Source: DASYUM01 sp036001225
GTDB taxonomy: Bacteria; Methylomirabilota; Methylomirabilia; Rokubacteriales; DASRDR01
Assembly: GCA_036001225.1 (NCBI GenBank)
Contig: DASYUM010000317.1
Location: 1-21,520 of the forward strand
Direction of reading: 5' to 3'
Length of the DNA: 21,520 nt
Positions 6,291-13,334 of the stretch are shown here, in pieces (position 1 is the first letter of the stretch; each line of letters opens with the position of its first letter). A program made the translations under genes and the position numbers. The notes under the pieces are model-generated. The model was not told the origin of the DNA, did no database searches, and saw only the letters and a list, made by a program, of their open reading frames with translations.

Positions 6291-7976
6291 TCAGCCGTCC
6301 CGGCGACGGCCCGCCACGGTGGCCGGCGCCGGGAACTCCTCGGGATCGATGGGGATCTCGACAACCGCCGGACTGCCGCATCCGAGCGCCGCGCGCATCG
6401 CGTCGCCGATCTGGTCCGGCTGCTCCACGTAGTACCCCCGGGCCCCGAAGAGCTCGGCGAACCGGTCGTAGCGCGGGTTGCCGAGGTCGACGCCGACGTA
6501 GCGCGCGTTGTAGAAGTGCTTCTGGTAGGCCTTCTCCGAGCCCCAGCAGTTGTTGTTCAGCACCAGGGTCACGACGTTGATGCCGTGCCGCACCGCCGTC
6601 TCCAGCTCCTGCGCGTTCATCAGGAAGCCGCCGTCCCCGTGGATGGCGAGCACCGGCGCCTCCGGACGGCCGAGCTTCGCCCCCAGCGCCACCGGCAGGG
6701 CAAAGCCCAGGCCGCCCAGATCGAGCGGGGTCAGGAACGTCCGCGGCTGGGAGAAGTGCAGCCGATCGTAGCCGTAGGCCGGGGCCGCGCCGGCGTCCAG
6801 CGTGATGATCGTGTCGGGGGCGAGCACCCGGCGCAGCTCCGCGTAGACGCGCTGGGGCTTGATCGGCCGCGCATCGAGGCGGGCTTCCCCGGCCAGGCGC
6901 GCCTGGCGCTGGGCGCGCAGCGCCTCGGCTTCCCGCCGCCAGGCCTCGCGGGTCTTTGGGGCCGTCTCCGATCCGAGGGCATCCAGCAGCGCGGCCAGGG
7001 CCAGGCCGGCATCGGCCTGGATGCCGACGGTCACGGGATAGTGGCGGCCGATGTCGCGAGGGTCGATGTCGATCTGGACGATGGGCGTGCCGGGTTGGAT
7101 GTAGCGGTCGTCGTAGAAGCTCGTGAACTGCCCCAGGCGCGAGCCGACGACCAGCAGGAGGTCGGCCCGGCGACAGGCCGCCGCCGCCTCGGGGGACCCG
7201 GCCCGGCCCAGCGGCCCGATGTAGAGCGGATGCCCGTTGGGCACGGCGTCGTTGCGCCCGTAGGCACTGACCATCGGCAGGGACTGCTGCGCGCTCAGGC
7301 GCACCACCAGCTCGCCGGCCCCGGCCCAGGTGACGCCGCCCCCCACGAGCAGCAGCGGGCGCTCGGCTCGTTGCAGCCAGCGGACGGCGTCGCCGATGGC
7401 CTGCGGATGCGGCGGCGGCGGGTGCGTGGGGCGATAGCTGGACGGCGGGGCCATCTCCGCCCGGGGCACCTGGCCGCCCAGTACGTCGCGCGGGATGTCG
7501 ACGAACACCGGCCCCTTGCGCCCCGTCATGGCGGTCCGGAAAGCGTGGTGGAGGAGCTCGGGAATGCGCTCCGGCTTGTTGACCTGGACCGACAGCTTCG
7601 TCACCGGCTTGAAGATGCCGACCAGGTCGAAGTCCTGGAACGCGTCCCGGAAGTAATGGCCGAGGGGAGGCCCGCCCGCGATGGCCACGACCGGCGAGTA
7701 GGCGACGTACGCGGCCGCGATCCCGGTGAGCAGGTTCGTCGCCCCCGGCCCGCTGGTGACCAGACACACCGCCGGCGCGCCGGTGACCCGGGCCAGGCCG
7801 TCGGCCATGAACGCCGCGCCCTGCTCGTGGCGCACGTTGACGTACTCCACGCTCTTGTCGTCGTAGAGGACATCGAGGACGTCGAGGAAGGTGGCCCCGA
7901 CGATGCCGAAGACGTGGCGCACGGCCTCGGCCCTGAGCAGCTCGATGACCGCGCGTCCGGCGCTCATCTCAGCCAT
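6291..7976 (-). CDS. Thiamine-diphosphate-dependent enzyme, acetolactate synthase/Xsc-like
   Basis: The 561-residue protein has the three-domain organisation of ThDP decarboxylases and carboligases: an N-terminal PYR domain with activating Glu51 (NVRHEQGAAFMADG), a central domain, and a C-terminal PP domain with GDGG (447-450) ending in NNN (474-476). The post-motif segment CWGSEKAYQKHFYNARYVG resembles sulfoacetaldehyde acetyltransferase and acetolactate-synthase relatives. Glu51 argues against glyoxylate carboligase, which lacks it. ATG at 7976 with a second Met at codon 4; -10-like TAGAAT lies 12 nt upstream. It is co-directional with the 2-hydroxyacid dehydrogenase and divergent from the amidohydrolase. 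A 45-bp vestige of a second copy of its 5' end lies at 9575-9619. No small regulatory ALS subunit is adjacent, so a biosynthetic acetolactate synthase is less likely. Confidence 0.88.
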   Translation of the reverse strand: MAEMSAGRAVIELLRAEAVRHVFGIVGATFLDVLDVLYDDKSVEYVNVRHEQGAAFMADGLARVTGAPAVCLVTSGPGATNLLTGIAAAYVAYSPVVAIAGGPPLGHYFRDAFQDFDLVGIFKPVTKLSVQVNKPERIPELLHHAFRTAMTGRKGPVFVDIPRDVLGGQVPRAEMAPPSSYRPTHPPPPHPQAIGDAVRWLQRAERPLLLVGGGVTWAGAGELVVRLSAQQSLPMVSAYGRNDAVPNGHPLYIGPLGRAGSPEAAAACRRADLLLVVGSRLGQFTSFYDDRYIQPGTPIVQIDIDPRDIGRHYPVTVGIQADAGLALAALLDALGSETAPKTREAWRREAEALRAQRQARLAGEARLDARPIKPQRVYAELRRVLAPDTIITLDAGAAPAYGYDRLHFSQPRTFLTPLDLGGLGFALPVALGAKLGRPEAPVLAIHGDGGFLMNAQELETAVRHGINVVTLVLNNNCWGSEKAYQKHFYNARYVGVDLGNPRYDRFAELFGARGYYVEQPDQIGDAMRAALGCGSPAVVEIPIDPEEFPAPATVAGRRRDG

Positions 7977-7987
7977 GGGATGACGCG

Positions 7988-8017
7988 ATTCTACACGAGC
8001 CGCGGGCGGCCTATACT
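7988..8017. promoter_or_regulatory. Divergent promoter region, ThDP gene / amidohydrolase
   Basis: The 86-bp gap holds -10-like elements on both strands: TAGAAT on the minus strand (7988-7993) for the ThDP gene and TATACT on the plus strand (8012-8017) for the amidohydrolase. The latter pairs only with a weak TTCTAC at 17 nt. Overlap of the two elements would couple expression of the divergent genes. Confidence 0.4.
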
Positions 8018-8062
8018 GGCCGGGGATGGCCGAGGTGCCCCCCTCACGACCGAGGAGTCAGC

Positions 8063-9532
8063 ATGGTGGCTGAGCATCGCTACGCCTTCCGTCTCCGCCC
8101 CGGCCTGCGCCGGGGGTGTTCCACCGAGCTGCCGCTCCCGGCACGGCTCGTGTCCAACGAGGAGTTCCCGCCGCTCCCGCAGACGCCCGCGCAGCAGGCG
8201 GTCGAACACCGGATCCTCGCCGAGGCCGGACGGCTGGCGCCGCGACTGGGCCTGAGCCGCCGGGAGTTCCTCAGGAGCAGCGGCGGGATGGCGGTATCGC
8301 TCCTCGCCATGAATACCGTCTTCGGCCGGTTCTTCGACGTGCTCCCCGTCGAGGCGGCCGATCCGGCGGCGTTCCAGGCGCGCACGGGCAACCCCTTCTT
8401 CATCTTCGACCTGCAGCTCCACTACGTCAGCGCGGGGTACGATCCCCACGACGCCGAGGCGAGGCGCCCGGGCGGGATCACGAAGCAGGGGCTGCTCGGG
8501 CTCCGCCGGGGGTCGCGGCGGCTGAACCCGAAGCTGGCGTCCGACCGCGGCACCATGGCCGACCTCTCGTGGGAGAACTTCGTCAAGGAGGTCTTCTTCG
8601 ACAGCGAGACGGCGATCGGGCTCATCTCGACGCCGCCCGGGCCGTACCCCCAGGACGCGGTGGTGCCGCCGACGGAGATGACCCACATCCGGGACGAGAT
8701 CAACCGCATCACGCAGTCCCGCCGGATGCTGGCCCACGGCCTGATCACGCCCCAGCTCGGCCAGGCCGACCTCGACTTCATGGACCAGCAGGCGGCCGCG
8801 CTGAAGGTCGATGCCTGGAAGGGGTACACCGGCGCCGCCCCCAAGGGGTTCGATCGCGGCTGGTTCGTGGACGACGAGAAGATCGCCTACCCCATGCTCG
8901 AGCGAGCCCGCAAGCTCGGGGTGCGGCGCGTGTGCCTGCACAAGGGACTGCCCCTCGGGCCCGTCGCCGACTACAACCATCCGCGCGACCTGATCAAGGC
9001 GGCCAGGGATTTCCCGGACCTCGACTTCCTCGTCTACCACTCGGGGCTGCTCGGCGTCGCGGCGGCCAAGCCGTCGGGAGAGGTCCCCTGGACCAGCGAG
9101 TTCTGCCGGATGAAGAAGAAGGCGCCGGGCATCCGAAACATCTACATGGAGCTGGGCTCCACCTTCGGGCAGCTCGTCACGACCTATCCCGCCGCCTGCG
9201 CCCACGTGCTCGGCCAGGTCGTCGAGGCCTTCGGCGCCGACCACGTGCTGTGGGGGACGGACTCGATCTGGTATGGCACGCCGCAGTGGCAGATCGAGGC
9301 GTTCCGGCGCTTCGAGATCCCCGCGGCCCTGATGGAAAAGCACAAGTACGCGCCGCTCACGCGGCCGGCGAAGGAGCAGATCTTCGGGCTGAACGCCGCG
9401 CGGGTCTTCGGCGTGGACGTGAGCGCCACGCGCAACGAGGTGCCCCGGGACTACCTGAGCCGGATGAAGATGGCGTATCTCGACGAGGGGGCGACGCCCA
9501 GCCACCGCTGGTACGGCTGGGTCGCCGGATGA
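8063..9532 (+). CDS. Amidohydrolase-2 family protein with internal Tat-like motif
   Basis: The 489-residue protein of the amidohydrolase-2 (ACMSD-like TIM-barrel) family probably hydrolyses or decarboxylates a small ring or carboxylate substrate. Metal-site candidates are His120 (IFDLQLHY, where the usual first His of HxH is Gln118), His293 (CLHKG), His326 (VYHSG) and Asp400 (LWGTDSIWYG). Residues 65-71 read SRREFLR followed by a hydrophobic run to about residue 98, a twin-arginine-like signal unusually placed after a 64-residue leader. That leader is probably coding: ACCGAGGAG precedes the ATG, and a relic copy at 10951 preserves the same STELPL...LVSNEEFPPLP sequence. Its TGA overlaps an ATG of a metE-like relic (TGATG). 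Family secure, substrate unknown. Confidence 0.85.
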   Translation: MVAEHRYAFRLRPGLRRGCSTELPLPARLVSNEEFPPLPQTPAQQAVEHRILAEAGRLAPRLGLSRREFLRSSGGMAVSLLAMNTVFGRFFDVLPVEAADPAAFQARTGNPFFIFDLQLHYVSAGYDPHDAEARRPGGITKQGLLGLRRGSRRLNPKLASDRGTMADLSWENFVKEVFFDSETAIGLISTPPGPYPQDAVVPPTEMTHIRDEINRITQSRRMLAHGLITPQLGQADLDFMDQQAAALKVDAWKGYTGAAPKGFDRGWFVDDEKIAYPMLERARKLGVRRVCLHKGLPLGPVADYNHPRDLIKAARDFPDLDFLVYHSGLLGVAAAKPSGEVPWTSEFCRMKKKAPGIRNIYMELGSTFGQLVTTYPAACAHVLGQVVEAFGADHVLWGTDSIWYGTPQWQIEAFRRFEIPAALMEKHKYAPLTRPAKEQIFGLNAARVFGVDVSATRNEVPRDYLSRMKMAYLDEGATPSHRWYGWVAG

Positions 9533-9573
9533 TGGGCTCGATCGGGCGACCCCCTTCCGGGCCGACCACGTCG
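9532..9573 (+). pseudogene. Relic of a MetE-like gene 5' end
   Basis: Beginning at the ATG that overlaps the amidohydrolase stop, about 42 bp align with the first 43 bp of the intact MetE-like gene at 11085, including the run TTCCGGGCCGACCACGTCG. One base is missing in the C-run just before it, breaking the frame. Homology ends abruptly at 9573, where the next relic begins. Confidence 0.65.
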
Positions 9574-9574
9574 T

Positions 9575-9619
9575 CTTCACAAGCTCGATGACCACCCGTC
9601 TCGCGCTCATCTCAGCCAT
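9575..9619 (-). pseudogene. Relic of a ThDP-enzyme gene 5' end
   Basis: On the minus strand an ATG at 9619 opens MAEMSARRVVIELVK, against MAEMSAGRAVIELLR in the intact ThDP enzyme starting at 7976. The DNA matches well over about 45 bp, including ATGGCTGAGATGAGCGC. Sequence beyond (TTWSARKG) is unrelated antisense of the MetE-like relic. The remainder of this copy is gone. Confidence 0.65.
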
Positions 9620-9655
9620 CGGCGGGTCTCCGGTTGGTTCGTGGGTTCCTCCTCG

Positions 9656-9684
9656 TTGATCGTCGCCGGGCGCCTTGATATGCT
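9656..9684 (+). promoter_or_regulatory. Putative promoter of the beta-propeller gene
   Basis: TTGATC (9656-9661) and TATGCT (9679-9684) are separated by 17 nt, a fair sigma-70 match, 76 nt upstream of the ATG at 9761. It starts just past the ThDP relic's first codon, so it may be the ancestral divergent promoter of that relic. Confidence 0.45.
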
Positions 9685-9760
9685 GCGGGGCATCTCACCA
9701 TCAGCTCCCCCGAAAGCTCCCGATCATCGCGGACGAAGGCAACGACAAAAGGAGGCAGAC

Positions 9761-10948
9761 ATGAGACCAGAGAGGCGGAAATACCTCCAGTTCCAGCTGA
9801 CGCTGTTCCTGGTCATGGCGCTTCTGACGTTCCCGCACGCCGCCGCGGCGCAGCTGATGGTCGTCGGGAACGACGAGAAGGTCACCTTCGGCGACGCCGG
9901 CAACCTCGTCTTCAGCGCGCCGGGGAAAGACACGATCTCGATCGTGGACATTGGGGCCAATCCGGAGTCGCCGAAGATCATCGCCAACCTGCCGCTGATG
10001 AACTCGATCGTCGGCCCGCCCGTGAACCTGGCGATCACGCCGGATGAGCGGCTGGCGATCGTTGCCAACTCGCTGAACTGGGTTCAGGAAGGGACCGCGT
10101 GGAAGCCGGCGCCCGACAACAAGCTCTACGTGATCGACCTGAAGGCGCAGCCGCCGAAGCACCTCGCGACCGTGGAGGTGGGCAAACAGCCGTCGGGTCT
10201 CTCGATCAACCCGCGGGGCGATCTCGCCCTGGTGGCCAACCGGGAGGACAAGTCGATCAGCGTGCTCTCCATCCAGGGCGACGAGGTGAAGCTCATTGAC
10301 ACGGTCCCGATGGGAGATTCCGTGGCCCACGTGGTCTTCACCCCGGACGGGAAGCGCGCGCTGGCCGTGAAGTTCCCGGCTCACAAGGTGGCGGTGCTGG
10401 AGGTCGAGGGCCAGAAAGTCGCCTACAACAAGTACGACGTGCCGGTGGGGCTCTGGCCCTACAACATCGGCGTCACCCCCAACGGTAAGCTCGCCCTCAC
10501 GGCGGACAACGGCAACGCCGGTCGCTCCGACGGCCACGTCGATACGGTGAGCGTGATCGATCTGGAGGCGAATCCGCCCCGCGTGATTGATCGCGTGGTC
10601 GTCGGCGACGCGCCTGAGGGGTTCGCCGTCAGCCCCACCGGCGAGATCGCGGTGGCGATTCTCCTGAGCGGCAACGACGGACCGAAGAATGCCTGGTTCT
10701 ACAACCGCAATGGTCGCGTGGCCGTCCTCAAGATCGACGGCAAGAAGGTCACGAAGGTCGGCGAGGTCGAGGTGCGCGGGCTGCCGGAGGGCGTAGTCTT
10801 CAGCCCGGACGGCACGCATCTCTATGTCGGCAACTTCCTGGATAGCGACGTGTCCATTCTGAAGGTGGACGGCACGACGGTCACGGACACCGGCAAGCGG
10901 CTCTCGCTGCCGGGACACCCGGCCTCCATGCGCGGACGAATCCAGTAA
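9761..10948 (+). CDS. Secreted YVTN-type beta-propeller protein
   Basis: The 395-residue exported protein has a signal peptide (residues 1-30: MRPERRK, a hydrophobic FLVMALLTF core, HAAAA cleavage region). The mature part is made of repeated blades with the pattern of cytochrome-cd1/YVTN/lactonase-like seven-bladed propellers: ITPDERLAIVANS, INPRGDLALVANREDKSISV, FTPDGKRALAV, VTPNGKLALTADNG, VSPTGEIAVAI and FSPDGTHLYVGNFLDSDVSI. AAAGGAGG lies 5 nt before the ATG and excludes an earlier in-frame start at 9641. Such proteins bind ligands, open lactones or scaffold periplasmic complexes, and no catalytic signature is certain here. It sits between duplicated-gene relics and ahead of the MetE-like gene. 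Confidence 0.85.
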   Translation: MRPERRKYLQFQLTLFLVMALLTFPHAAAAQLMVVGNDEKVTFGDAGNLVFSAPGKDTISIVDIGANPESPKIIANLPLMNSIVGPPVNLAITPDERLAIVANSLNWVQEGTAWKPAPDNKLYVIDLKAQPPKHLATVEVGKQPSGLSINPRGDLALVANREDKSISVLSIQGDEVKLIDTVPMGDSVAHVVFTPDGKRALAVKFPAHKVAVLEVEGQKVAYNKYDVPVGLWPYNIGVTPNGKLALTADNGNAGRSDGHVDTVSVIDLEANPPRVIDRVVVGDAPEGFAVSPTGEIAVAILLSGNDGPKNAWFYNRNGRVAVLKIDGKKVTKVGEVEVRGLPEGVVFSPDGTHLYVGNFLDSDVSILKVDGTTVTDTGKRLSLPGHPASMRGRIQ

Positions 10949-10950
10949 CA

Positions 10951-11085
10951 CCGCCGGAGGGTAGCACCGAGCTGCCACTGCTGACGCGGCTGGTGTCCAA
11001 CGAGGAGTTTCCGCCGCTCCCGCGGACGGCGGCGCACAACGGCACCGCTCCCAGCCACCGGTGCTACGGCTGGGTCGCCCGCTGA
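10951..11085 (+). pseudogene. In-frame internally deleted amidohydrolase relic
   Basis: Forty-four sense codons then TGA. The first part reads STELPLLTRLVSNEEFPP then LPRTAAHN, aligning with residues 20-45 of the amidohydrolase at 8063. The second part reads GTAPSHRCYGWVAR, aligning with its last 14 residues. About 430 codons are missing between, yet the frame is kept. There is no usable start codon upstream. The TGA overlaps the ATG of the MetE-like gene (TGATG), exactly as at the end of the intact amidohydrolase. Confidence 0.8.
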
Positions 11086-12206
11086 TGGCCTCGACCGCGC
11101 GGCCGCCGTTCCGGGCCGACCACGTCGGGAGCCTCCTGCGCCCGCCGGCGCTGAAGGCGCTCCGGCGCGACCGGGAGGCCGGCCGCGCCGGCGAGGCCGA
11201 GCTGCGTGCCGCCGAGGACGCCGCCATCCGGGACGTGGTCGCCCTCCAGGAGGCGGCGGGCCTGCACGGCATCACCGACGGCGAGCTGCGACGGCAGTCC
11301 TGGCACATGGACTTCCTCCTGCAGCTCGGCGGATGGTCGAGCCAGGGGAAGACGATCCCCGTCACCTTTCACGGCCGGGCCGGAGAGGTGCACTTCACGC
11401 GGCCGGACCTGGCGATCACCGGCCGCGTCACGCGGCCGCGGCCGATCTTCGTGGAGGCCTTCGAGTTCCTGGCCTCGGTGGTCTCGCGCACGCCGAAGCT
11501 CACCCTCCCCTCGCCCTGCATGCTCTACATGCAGGTCGGCCGGGCCAACATCGATCCCGCGGTCTACCCCGACCTCCGGGCGTTCGTCGCCGACACCGCG
11601 GCGGCCTATCGCGCCGAGATCGCCGACCTCTACGCCGCCGGCTGCCGGTACCTGCAGCTCGACGACGTGAGCCTGGCCTATCTCTGCGACGAGGAGATGC
11701 GGGCCCAGGGGCGGGCCCGCGGCGACGACCCTGACGCTCAGCTCCGGTTATCGGTCGACCTGATCCGGGCGACGCTGCGGGACAAGCCGGCCGATCTGAC
11801 GGTCTGCACGCACCTCTGCCGCGGCAACTTCCGCTCGAGCTGGCGCGCCCAGGGCGGCTACGCCCGGATCGCCGAGACGCTCTTCAACGAGCTGCCCTAC
11901 GACGGCTTCTTCCTGGAGTTCGACGACGCGCGCTCGGGCGACTTCTCGCCGCTCCGCTTCGTGCCCAAGCACCCCCGCGTGGTCCTGGGCCTCGTCACCA
12001 GCAAGGTCGGCACGCTGGAGCGGAAGGACGACCTCAAGCGGCGGCTGGACGAGGCGGCCCGCTACGTGCCGATCGAGCAGCTCGGCCTGAGCCCGCAGTG
12101 CGGCTTCTCCTCGACCCTCGAGGGCAACGAGCTGACGGTGGACCAGCAGAAGGCGAAGCTCTCGCTCTGCGTGGAGGTGGCGCGCGAGGTCTGGGGCGGG
12201 CTCTAG
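11085..12206 (+). CDS. MetE C-terminal-domain-like protein (cobalamin-independent methionine synthase II family)
   Basis: The 373-residue stand-alone protein is homologous to the catalytic C-terminal domain of cobalamin-independent methionine synthase (COG0620). The zinc ligands line up as His243 and Cys245 (CTHLCRGN), Glu278 (FFLEFDD) and Cys339 (LSPQCGF). QLDD (191-194) and the N-terminal RADHVGSLLRP are also family marks. True MetE is about 750 residues with two domains, so this is one of the short paralogues that may transfer methyl or alkyl groups to thiols other than homocysteine. The ATG overlaps the stop of an amidohydrolase relic; an upstream in-frame start at 11061 would lie inside that relic. 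Its TAG overlaps the convergent oxygenase's TAG in one CTAG. Substrate unknown. Confidence 0.87.
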   Translation: MASTARPPFRADHVGSLLRPPALKALRRDREAGRAGEAELRAAEDAAIRDVVALQEAAGLHGITDGELRRQSWHMDFLLQLGGWSSQGKTIPVTFHGRAGEVHFTRPDLAITGRVTRPRPIFVEAFEFLASVVSRTPKLTLPSPCMLYMQVGRANIDPAVYPDLRAFVADTAAAYRAEIADLYAAGCRYLQLDDVSLAYLCDEEMRAQGRARGDDPDAQLRLSVDLIRATLRDKPADLTVCTHLCRGNFRSSWRAQGGYARIAETLFNELPYDGFFLEFDDARSGDFSPLRFVPKHPRVVLGLVTSKVGTLERKDDLKRRLDEAARYVPIEQLGLSPQCGFSSTLEGNELTVDQQKAKLSLCVEVAREVWGGL

Positions 12207-13255
12207 GTGCGCGCTCCCTCTCCATCAGCCGCGTCGTGGCCGGCGTAGTCCTTCCGGTGGAAGTAATTCGCGTTGTAGAAGTCGAGCACCAGGTCGCGGT
12301 AGACGGCCGGCGGGTAGCGCGGCGGATTGTCGGGGGTGACGCAGCTCGGCAGGCACTCGATGGCCGCGTCCGGGTTGGGACTGTAGAAGAACGCGATCGA
12401 GTAGCGGTCCCGCCCCGAATCGTTCAGCACGCCGTGGGGCGTCGAGAGAAACCGGTCGTTCGACCACCGCTTCATCATGTTGCCGAGGTTGACCAGGAAC
12501 GTCCCCGGAATCACCGGCGGGGCCAGCCACTCCCCGCTCGGCAGTCGCACGGCGAGGCCGGGCCCCTCCTCCCGCGCGAGCATGGTGAGGAACGAGTTGT
12601 CGGTGTGGGGCCCCTGGCCGAACTGCTCGTCGTCGTCCGTGTCCTGCGGCGGATAATGCAGGAAGCGGAGATTGATGTGCGCCTCGTTGGCGAAGAACCG
12701 CGCGAAGTAGTCGGCCGGCATGTCGAGCGCGCGGGCCAGCACCGGCAGCATCCGCTCGCCCACCGCCTCCAGCGCCTTGAAGTAGGCGACCATCGCCGAG
12801 CGCATCGCGGCGTGTCCGTCAGGCCACTGGTTGCGGCCACGCAGCGGGATGCCGGCGACGACGTCCGGGTGATCGGCTCCCCGGTCGTGGCTGATGAAGA
12901 AGCTCTCGTTGTAGTTCGGTCGGGTGGCGTTGTGGACAGTCGAGGCCCGCTGCATGCTCTGGTTCAGCGCCAGGTAGCCGATGTTGTTCTCGTTGATCTT
13001 GAGCCGCATCTTGTCGTCGAGCGGCAGGGCGTGGAACTCCCGCGAGGCCGCGAAGGCGGCCTCGATCGTGGCCGGGGACACGCCGTGTCCCGCCAGGTAG
13101 AAGAAGCCGACGCGCTCGCTGGCCTGCCGCACGGATCGCGCCACGGCTTCGAGACCGCCCGAGTCGTTTCGGAAGACCGGCCCGAAATCGATCAGCGGGA
13201 TCGATTGCGTGGCCGCCTCGAGATCCGTCACCGCCCCGGCTTTGAAGATGTTCAT
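12203..13255 (-). CDS. Isopenicillin-N-synthase-like Fe(II)/2-oxoglutarate dioxygenase
   Basis: The 350-residue non-haem iron oxygenase has the DIOX_N and 2OG-Fe(II) double-stranded beta-helix layout. The N-terminal part shows SIPLIDFGPVF and GFFYLAGHGVS (50-60). Iron ligands are His217 and Asp219 (GPHTDNSFLTML) and His274 (STPHGVLND). Arg284-x-Ser286 (RYSIAFFYSPN) is the 2-oxoglutarate carboxylate anchor. I chose the ATG at 13255; the longer frame upstream is Arg/Pro-rich and crosses the promoter. A TACAAT -10 lies 20 nt upstream. The gene is convergent with the MetE-like gene and the two share a CTAG for their stops. Likely a hydroxylase or desaturase of a small molecule; substrate unknown. 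Confidence 0.9.
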   Translation of the reverse strand: MNIFKAGAVTDLEAATQSIPLIDFGPVFRNDSGGLEAVARSVRQASERVGFFYLAGHGVSPATIEAAFAASREFHALPLDDKMRLKINENNIGYLALNQSMQRASTVHNATRPNYNESFFISHDRGADHPDVVAGIPLRGRNQWPDGHAAMRSAMVAYFKALEAVGERMLPVLARALDMPADYFARFFANEAHINLRFLHYPPQDTDDDEQFGQGPHTDNSFLTMLAREEGPGLAVRLPSGEWLAPPVIPGTFLVNLGNMMKRWSNDRFLSTPHGVLNDSGRDRYSIAFFYSPNPDAAIECLPSCVTPDNPPRYPPAVYRDLVLDFYNANYFHRKDYAGHDAADGEGART

Positions 13256-13274
13256 CGCGCCGGCCCCGGCCTCG

Positions 13275-13280
13275 ATTGTA
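13275..13280 (-). promoter_or_regulatory. -10 element of the oxygenase gene
   Basis: TACAAT on the minus strand, 20 nt before the ATG at 13255, is a near-consensus -10. The -35 region has no recognisable hexamer, so the call rests on the -10 alone. Confidence 0.35.
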
Positions 13281-13334
13281 CTCCGGCGTCGGGGGCGTAC
13301 GCGGGCGGCGTGAGCGGACGACTCGAGGCGGGAG

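Noticed and set aside
6291..7976. ThDP enzyme as glyoxylate carboligase
   Set aside because: Glyoxylate carboligase lacks the activating glutamate, whereas Glu51 is present here.
5022..8255. Very long plus-strand open frame (over 1000 codons)
   Set aside because: It is antisense to the ThDP enzyme, dehydrogenase and tctB, is Arg/Ala/Ser/Pro-rich and shows no domain. High GC makes such frames by chance.
7991..9561. Minus-strand open frame continuing from the ThDP relic ATG at 9619
   Set aside because: Only about the first 15 codons resemble the ThDP enzyme. The rest is antisense of the amidohydrolase gene and not a real protein.
11085..12206. MetE-like gene as a true methionine synthase
   Set aside because: Only the zinc domain is present (373 residues against about 750), so a metE symbol would overstate the function.
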